Of a stretch of 64,000 nucleotides of DNA, positions 57,570 through 64,000 are shown piece by piece. Below the pieces are notes generated by a model. It made no database searches. It was not told the DNA's origin and saw only the letters and a program-made list of their open reading frames with translations. Made by a program: the position numbers and the translations under genes. The stretch is from Siphonodentalium dalli (Eukaryota > Mollusca > Scaphopoda > Gadilida > Siphonodentaliidae), in NCBI GenBank assembly GCA_032622095.1, contig CP136061.1, positions 39,995,797-40,059,796 of the forward strand, read 5' to 3'. Each line of letters begins with the position of its first letter. The stretch's first letter is position 1.

Positions 57570-58980
57570 TAAATAATGTCTAATGATATAAATTACGCGG
57601 GATGAATGCTTTGTTCTCAAACGCCAACACATAATAAACATATACAGTGGACAAGTGAACGATGCACAATACATACACAAATAACATCTTTGATAACTCG
57701 AAGACGTCAAATCTCTCATATTCAGGAACTACAAATCCCTCAATTGCAACACTGGCATCGTTAAATTCTTAACAAACAAGCCAATTAATTATTGATTCCG
57801 GATACACGGACGTTACATACGGAATGATTGCATTAAAGTTGCAAATCTAACAGAACGTGGCAAAGACTAATATGGAATCCTATGCATTCCAGATACATGC
57901 ACATACAGAATGATTGTATGTATTTAGCAAATCCAAAACTCCACATAACATAGCAAAAACTACCATGGAATCCTATGTATTCCGATTGCAAATAAAAATC
58001 TTCCACTTCACGTGGTAACCAACTGGAATCTTATGTATTCCGTAAACAGGCATAAACAATGTCTAATTATCTAAATTACGCTGGGTGAATGCTTTGCTCT
58101 AAAACGCCAACACGGAATGAACATATACAGCGGACAAATGAACTATGCATAATACATACATAAAATACATAACTTCAATAACCCGAAGCCGTCAAATATA
58201 CATATTTTGACATTATTTAATATTCGCCTAACCTCGAAATCTAAAAACTTTGACGGTGCCAGATTGAAAACAAATGCGCCAATTAATATTGATCAATTAA
58301 TTCTTGACGCAACAGTCATAAATATCTCACACAAAGATACACGGAAAGTCAAAATTACGCCACTAACAAAGTTATTAATTTCTTATCCCAACATATAGAG
58401 TATCAATTTCACACCATCGATGTGGTATCGATCATCACGTTATCAAACCAGCTTAATTTGGCTGGACTAGACTGGTTACTTCAAAATCCATTGGACCCGC
58501 CTCTCTGCATGATCTAATGCCAACTGGCCACGTGCATGCTATAATACTAATCTCAAAATATCGGAATTCGCACTTTTCGTGAGCGATGTTTTAAACTGGA
58601 ATCCGATGTATTCCTTCACAGATACTACATACAGAATGATTGCATGAAATTTGCAAATCCAAGCTACCACAAACGTGGCAAAGGCTAATATGGAATCCTA
58701 TGCATTCCGGATATACAGAATGATTGCATGAAATTTGCAAACCCAACCTACCACAAACGTGGCACAGACTAATATGGAATCCTATGCATTCCGGATATAC
58801 AGAATGATTGCATGATATTTGCAAATCCAACGATTCCACATAACGTGGCTAAAACTACCATGGAATCCTATGTATTCCAGATAGACATATTGCATGACAT
58901 TTACAAATAAAACAAATGGAATCTTATGTATTCCGTATACACATGTAATACATGTAAACAGACATATAAAAATGTCGATT
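57570..58980. repeat. Higher-order tandem array (~95 and ~485 bp)
   Basis: Short units centred on TATGGAATCCTATGCATTCC, CAGAATGATTGCATGA, TTTGCAAATCCAA and ACAAACGTGGCA recur about every 95 bp at 57820-58010 and 58590-58940. A longer block (ACAGGCATAAA...AACGCCAACAC...) recurs about 485 bp apart at 57565 and 58045. The frame at 58591-58839 is the repeat translated. Confidence 0.85.
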
Positions 58981-59739
58981 TATCTAATTAATGCGCTATG
59001 TCCCTGATGAGTGGTCGCGCTAAAATAGACACGAAACACTAGCTTAAAGTGACTATCCAAATTCAAGCAGTGTAGGGCATTACGTTGAACATAACGCTAC
59101 CTCTAGCCAAAGGCTGATGGTTAGGTATACATTCACCATTTTATATACAAATACAATATCCATTGTTTCATTATTTTGGTAGATTTAGAGGAACTCCTAA
59201 CAATCATTATGGCAGCAACAATAATTTTGTTATGTATATGTTAGTCTATATTATGTGTCGTTACTTTAGTTCTACAAAGTCGCTATAAATTAATATAAGA
59301 TTACATGTTAGAAATAACATGTGTTGTTGTTGTTGTTGTCGTTGTTGTAACTGGGGATTTGGAAGCACGAGGACATCTTTAACCACTCTCGCGGTGTCTA
59401 TTGATCCGGTTTTCATCATATGTATCATGACTTGGTCCCCTTTAGAATCATTTAGAAAAGTGTGTTGTCATAAACATGTATTTTTTCTACCAAAACGTGT
59501 TCGGGGAAGCGGTAGCTAAAACCCAAAATCTGGCAAACCGTTCACAATATCTGTCAAATTATTTCTACACGTGATGTCCATACAATATTGGGTCCCATTC
59601 AGATCAATTAGACAATGTTTGTAACGTCGTTAACAAAAACATGTAATTTTTCAACCAAAAACGTGTTTGGGGAGGGTTAGCTAAAATCGAGTATCTCGCA
59701 AACAGTTCATAATTTCTGTTAACTTCTTTTTTAATATGC

Positions 59740-60190
59740 TTGTCAGATAACTACTACACCATATGGATTAAATATATTAGCATTATTACAATTTCCGTTT
59801 GAATGATAATATTTGAAAAATAATATTTTTGTGAAAAAGAGCGATTTTTCAACAAAAAATAAATATTTCGGCTCCAAATGGCAGGAAAATATAAATTAAC
59901 CAACACTTTTTGCATACCAAGTAGAGATATGATATGATGTAGTACTTTTAACACCAACAATGTTGGAAAATATGTTAGGACATAGCCGCAGGACTCGCTT
60001 TACCAAAAACGTTAATTTCTGGAAAAAGTCGCTGGTAGGTATCGTTCATCGTCGATTTGACAATAGCCACCACCAATTCCGTTATTGTTTACTATCACTT
60101 TCATCAACAGTATATATTTCTCCTTCAAAAACATTTGGTTTTAACTTGTTATACCGTGGTGACCACTTTTAGCGTTTGGCCGCTGCACAA
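59740..60190. repeat. Inverted repeat partner of 54500-54930
   Basis: Reads TTTCGGCTCCAAATGGCAGG, ACCAACACTTTT, GGACATAGCC, CGTTCATCGTCGATTTGACA and TAGCCACCACCAATTCCG, the reverse of the upstream copy. Confidence 0.75.
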
Positions 60191-60960
60191 AGAGGAATGG
60201 GTCATTACGCAGACCTTTTTCTAAAAACATGGCAGCACAATAAAATGAAAATGAATTTCAAAAGATGACAGCTATCGAATTTGAAAACAATTTAAATATA
60301 CCTTCGCTACGAGTATAGATATTATTCCTTTACCAACGGATGGGTTAAACATCTGTTAATAATAATGAATTCAATTTGTGTTGTGTTATTTAGTGTTGGC
60401 TGTGAGATAAACAATGGTCAAACGGGCGGTTAAATAATTTCGTCAACATGAAAAGACACATTTAAAATGGAACTATATTTTTCTTGAATGTGCCTTTACT
60501 TCCTCTTTGGTTCGGATAAGGAAATCAATATTAATTTGTTTTAACACCAACTGTTTCGAGGTCGTTCATCCTCGTCAAAATGTGATAAAAAGAATCTCAA
60601 GTTCATCGCAATTATATACGAAATGTATTAACCTCGTCCGCTAAATTCTCGCTAAAGCTCGACTTGAATCGAATTTAGTGCACTCAGTTAATACATTTCG
60701 TTTACAATTGCGTCTCATTACAGATCATACATGTGTTGAACTTTTCATTGCACATTATAACTTGGAACTAAATTTACAAAACAATATATATAATTTAACT
60801 CAATAATTCTATGTTAAGTAGCTCATGGATGACCTGGTGCATGCATCTTAGTTTTATTCTATCAATATACTCATCACGATGGGCCAAGGGCCAAACAAAT
60901 TTTTTTTTCAATTTCAGCAAAAACGTTCTCGGCGGGTTCGTAAATCAACTTTTTAAATTT
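60191..60960. other. No gene seen
   Basis: AT-rich. It contains one palindromic stretch around GAAATGTATTAACCTCGTCC and its inverse (60620-60705). No further features. Confidence 0.4.
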
Positions 60961-60962
60961 GT

Positions 60963-61187
60963 GTAGCGCCTAACCTGATTTAAATGAGTCGGTCACGCCT
61001 AACCTGATTTAAATGAGTCGGTCGCGCCAAACCTGATTTAAATGCGTCTGGCGTACCTGATTTAAATGAGTCTGTCGCGCCTAACCTGATTTAAATGAGT
61101 CGGTCGCGCCTATCCTAATTTAAATGAGTCGGTCGCACCTAACCTGATTTAAATGAGTCGGTAGTGTCTGATTTAAATGAGTCGGCG
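60963..61187. repeat. 29-bp tandem repeat, eight copies
   Basis: Unit GCCTAACCTGATTTAAATGA then GTCGGTCGC, with two shortened copies. The regular conserved part is ATTTAAAT, itself a palindrome. No spacers of independent sequence, so it is not a CRISPR array. Confidence 0.92.
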
Positions 61188-61494
61188 GTCTGCACTCGTA
61201 GTTCCCGGTTCGAGGTGTAAGAGTAACCGCAGACGCTGCAATTAAAATCATAAGTGGGGAAAATCGCAGGTGGAGCATCCACTGCGCATGCTCACGACAA
61301 TATCGCAGACATATCGTAGATATCAAGCAGTGTGTGATTTTTCCAGGAAAATCGTGGTGTGACCTTGGCAACGCGCGCGATCGTAGCTGTCGAGTGACCA
61401 TGGTCGCACTGGTCTCACAATTTACTTGCTAGCACGTGCTTGATCACGTGGATAAAATCGTAGCTGCAGACATCGCAGCACCGTAGCGTCCCTT

Positions 61495-62075
61495 ATAAAA
61501 AAGTACCATGGTAATACCATAGTAAAAAGTACCATAGTATTTTGGGCATAGTACCATAGTACTTGTACCATAGTAAAAGTACTATAGTAGTACTATGGTA
61601 CATGTACTAGAGTACTGCCATACCATAGTACATATACTATGGTACTAGAGTACTGTGGTACAAGTACCATGGTACGGGTACTATAGTACTACTGTGGTAC
61701 AGGTACCTAGGTAATACCATGGTAGTACCAGGATACAAGTACTATAGTACTACCATAGTAGTACCATGGTACAGGTACTATTGTACTACCATAGTAATAC
61801 CATGGTACAGGTACCAGGGTACTACCATGGTAGTACCGTGGTACAGGTACTATAGTACTACCATAGTAGTACCGTGGTACAGGTACTATGGTAGTACCAC
61901 AGTATGGGTACTATGGTACTACCGGAGTTGTACCGTGGTACGTGTACTAGCATAGTAGACCATGGTACAGGTACTATCCTAGTATGTATACCATAGTAGT
62001 ACTGTGGTACATGTACTAGGGTACTACCACAGTATATGTAGTGTGGTAGTACTCTAGTACAATTGACCATTCTTC
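61495..62075. repeat. GTAC-rich self-complementary satellite
   Basis: Almost entirely built of GTACCATGGTAC-, TACTATAGTA- and CCATAGTACTAC-type words. Most words are palindromes, so both strands look alike. A loose ~36-bp period is visible at 61690-61950. Confidence 0.9.
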
Positions 62076-62514
62076 TACTATAGTATACATACTTCAGTAA
62101 TAATATAGTTCCATGTACCCCACGTATACAAGTGTATTCTTTGGTTCCAATTTTTGGCAGTCCAAGCATCCAAAGTGTAAGCTGACAGTCACTCAAAATG
62201 AAAAAGGATCAGCTAGAAATCATGATTATTTTTTCCAAACTGATATAAGTATGGTTGAATGAAGACTGGTCTTAGAATTAACATGGTATTTTGTGGAACA
62301 AATAGTATTATAAACATTGAAACTGTTATCAGTGATTTAATTAAAGTTGAATTAAAGTAAGGCAAATATGAATTAAACTTATCCACTGCTTTTGCTCAAG
62401 TATGATGGCGAGGTATGATTGAACCTCTGAAATAAGACAAGCTGACACGGAATTGGATCATAAAGCTTTTTTTTCTTCAAAATAATAATAGTCATTATAA
62501 CAATATAAAATATT

Positions 62515-62835
62515 TAAAGATACACAATCCGATTAAACACCTCTGAATTACTATTTCTCTGGGTTCGGGGTTAAACAATATTTGTTTCAAGTCAAGAAAC
62601 CCAACCATCAAATCTGATTTTTCACAACCCCGAATATTTGGCCGCCTTGCAAAAATTCCGTTTTCTGGATTTTTTTCCAGTAGACATACGCCATCCCGGG
62701 TTGTGGAAGAAGTCAGTGGAATTCTTGCCAGGCCGCCAAATATTCGAGATGGTGATAAATAATACATTTCAAAAATTTACCCTCATTACCAGAGAAATAG
62801 CAATTAAGGGCTGTTTAAACGGATTGAGTAACTTT
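62515..62835. mobile_element. Diverged foldback related to 32043-32526
   Basis: Left end CAATCCGATTAAACACC... with ATTACTATTTCTCTGGGTTC; right end AGAGAAATAGCAATTAAGGG...TGTTTAAACGGATTGAG, i.e. inverted. Interior blocks CCGAATATTTGGC (62630) and GCCAAATATTCGAGA (62733) are also inverted. Confidence 0.65.
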
Positions 62836-63102
62836 CAACTATTGCGCTTCCTCTTTATCTGTCTTTGCCAGTCTTTCTTTTTCAGCAATTTGTCTCCTTT
62901 TCATCAACTTGCTGCTATTATTTAGTTTTTCCCGCATATATCGTCTGATGTCCGCCATTTTTTCCATGGGAAATTGCAGCTTTATTACATCTAGAAAAGA
63001 ATAACATTTCAATATAAACATTTCATTGAGTTGGATTCTAGATATATCTGTCGGTTTAAATCTGGCAATAAACAAGAGGGTAAATTCACATCTATTGATC
63101 AA

Positions 63103-63573
63103 TTTATCCCCATAAGCATTCGACTAAAAAAATATTTTTAATTCAGTGATGATATTAAAGAATGTGAATATAATGCTCGAGATTGGAGCCAGTAATTTAG
63201 TCTGCCTCGTGCTCGCACAGACAAATTGCGGTTGTAAGATGGATACCACTAAAATCAAGTTATTTAATAATCAAACATTTTTACCCCCCCCCCCCCAAGC
63301 CAAAATAGTAATTTAGGGGTGCTTAATCAGATTGAGTACCTTCAATACAAAATTTTATTTTTCAGCTACCATGAAAACCTGGCCAACACCATAAATCAAT
63401 CAATTTATTATTGTAAACTCAGTCTAATTTGACATTTATGAGTACTAGTGTCCTTATTTACTGTTACAGATTAAAATCAGATATGCACACTTTCAATCTC
63501 ATATGACAATCAACTGTATTGAGTTGTGATTGAACTAATACTTGCCTGATTGATTCGTTATGGTTCAATGGTG
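63103..63573. other. No gene seen
   Basis: AT-rich with a poly-C run at about 63283-63297 and a TTGAGTACCTT phrase at 63334, probably an eroded MITE end of the TTAAAGGTACTC family. Confidence 0.4.
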
Positions 63574-63734
63574 TTAAAGGTACTCAATCCGATATATATG
63601 TGATAGTTCACAGTCGTTATCACTATCATTGGATAATTAATCGATTCTGATAACTGAAGTGACCTTTGATGAAATTTTGTTGTTGTTGGAATCTGTTGAG
63701 ATAGGGACCCTCTGATCGGATTGAGTACCTTTAA
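63574..63734. mobile_element. 161-bp MITE, perfect 20-bp inverted ends
   Basis: TTAAAGGTACTCAATCCGAT at 63574-63593 and its exact inverse at 63715-63734. Inner part contains (GTT)n and GAGATAGGGACCCTCTGATC, shared with the larger foldback at 32043-32526. Non-coding. Confidence 0.9.
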
Positions 63735-64000
63735 GAATAAGTCCAATAGAATGGCATTCCCAACAAAATTTCTGTGTCTTAGTAACGTGTTTACTGTTGT
63801 GATTGTGACATTGTCAATTACATTAAGGATAGCTGTATTAACTCAGTTCAGTTCCATTTCTAAATGTTTTATTATAAATGAGCTTACTTTCTATCTTTTG
63901 AACATGGGATTTATCCATCGGCTCTTTCACCATCGATGTGCCCGATGGTGTCATCATCGACTGTTGTTCAAGCTTGTGGACTGCCATCCACTCTGTGGTG

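Noticed and set aside
60963-61187. 29-bp repeats resembling a CRISPR array
   Set aside because: No spacers; simple head-to-tail satellite.
62977-63102. Minus-strand frame whose last ~42 codons (62839-62964) are Lys/Glu-rich, preceded by a TTTTCTAG acceptor-like site
   Set aside because: Too short and low in complexity to call an exon; no partner exon found.

Overview
This is eukaryotic DNA, most likely from a marine invertebrate; I lean to a lophotrochozoan but cannot prove it. It has one recognisable host gene, a Toll-like receptor (TLR), in a background made almost entirely of transposons, foldback elements and satellites. The lineage call is inference from the type of TLR, several non-LTR retrotransposon fragments, an env-bearing Ty3-type element and many MITE-like palindromes. 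There are no prokaryotic operons. One assembly gap of 100 N lies at 1851-1950.

Layout. 1-1658: two tandem satellites. 1951-3555: broken LINE. 3565-7202 and 7328-14579: two related foldback elements with long inverted arms; the second is 7.25 kb with arms of about 2.4 kb around a satellite loop. 14586-24419: the TLR locus. 24420-34040: small foldbacks, Tc1-like palindromic MITEs, LINE debris and AT-rich satellites. 34195-44663: a 10.5-kb Ty3-type LTR retroelement on the minus strand with gag, pol and an envelope gene of the baculovirus-F/errantivirus type. 44664-64000: tandem repeats, MITEs and LINE scraps with no convincing host gene.

Main result. The TLR reading frame is cut in two by a 6.4-kb LTR retroelement at 15360-21779. 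Signal peptide and start lie at 15250-15359; the ectodomain, membrane segment and TIR domain lie at 21784-24100. The element has 598-bp LTRs that differ at one position by eye, TG...CA ends and a 4-bp target duplication (TTTG). Removing the element and one TTTG restores an in-frame cysteine codon at the join, giving an uninterrupted receptor of about 808 codons. The element has no working pol gene, only scraps, so it must have been moved by another element. Its LTR carries a TATA/initiator pair pointing into the receptor, so a chimeric transcript lacking the signal peptide is possible.

The second LTR element (34195-44663) is also young: its 812-bp LTRs differ at 3 sites by eye, and it has a 4-bp GGAG duplication. 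Its pol is broken by two small indels in homopolymer tracts and its env by one nonsense codon, so this copy should not be autonomous as assembled. Both LTR elements have an 11-nt spacer between LTR and primer-binding site, and the better preserved site matches tRNA-His.
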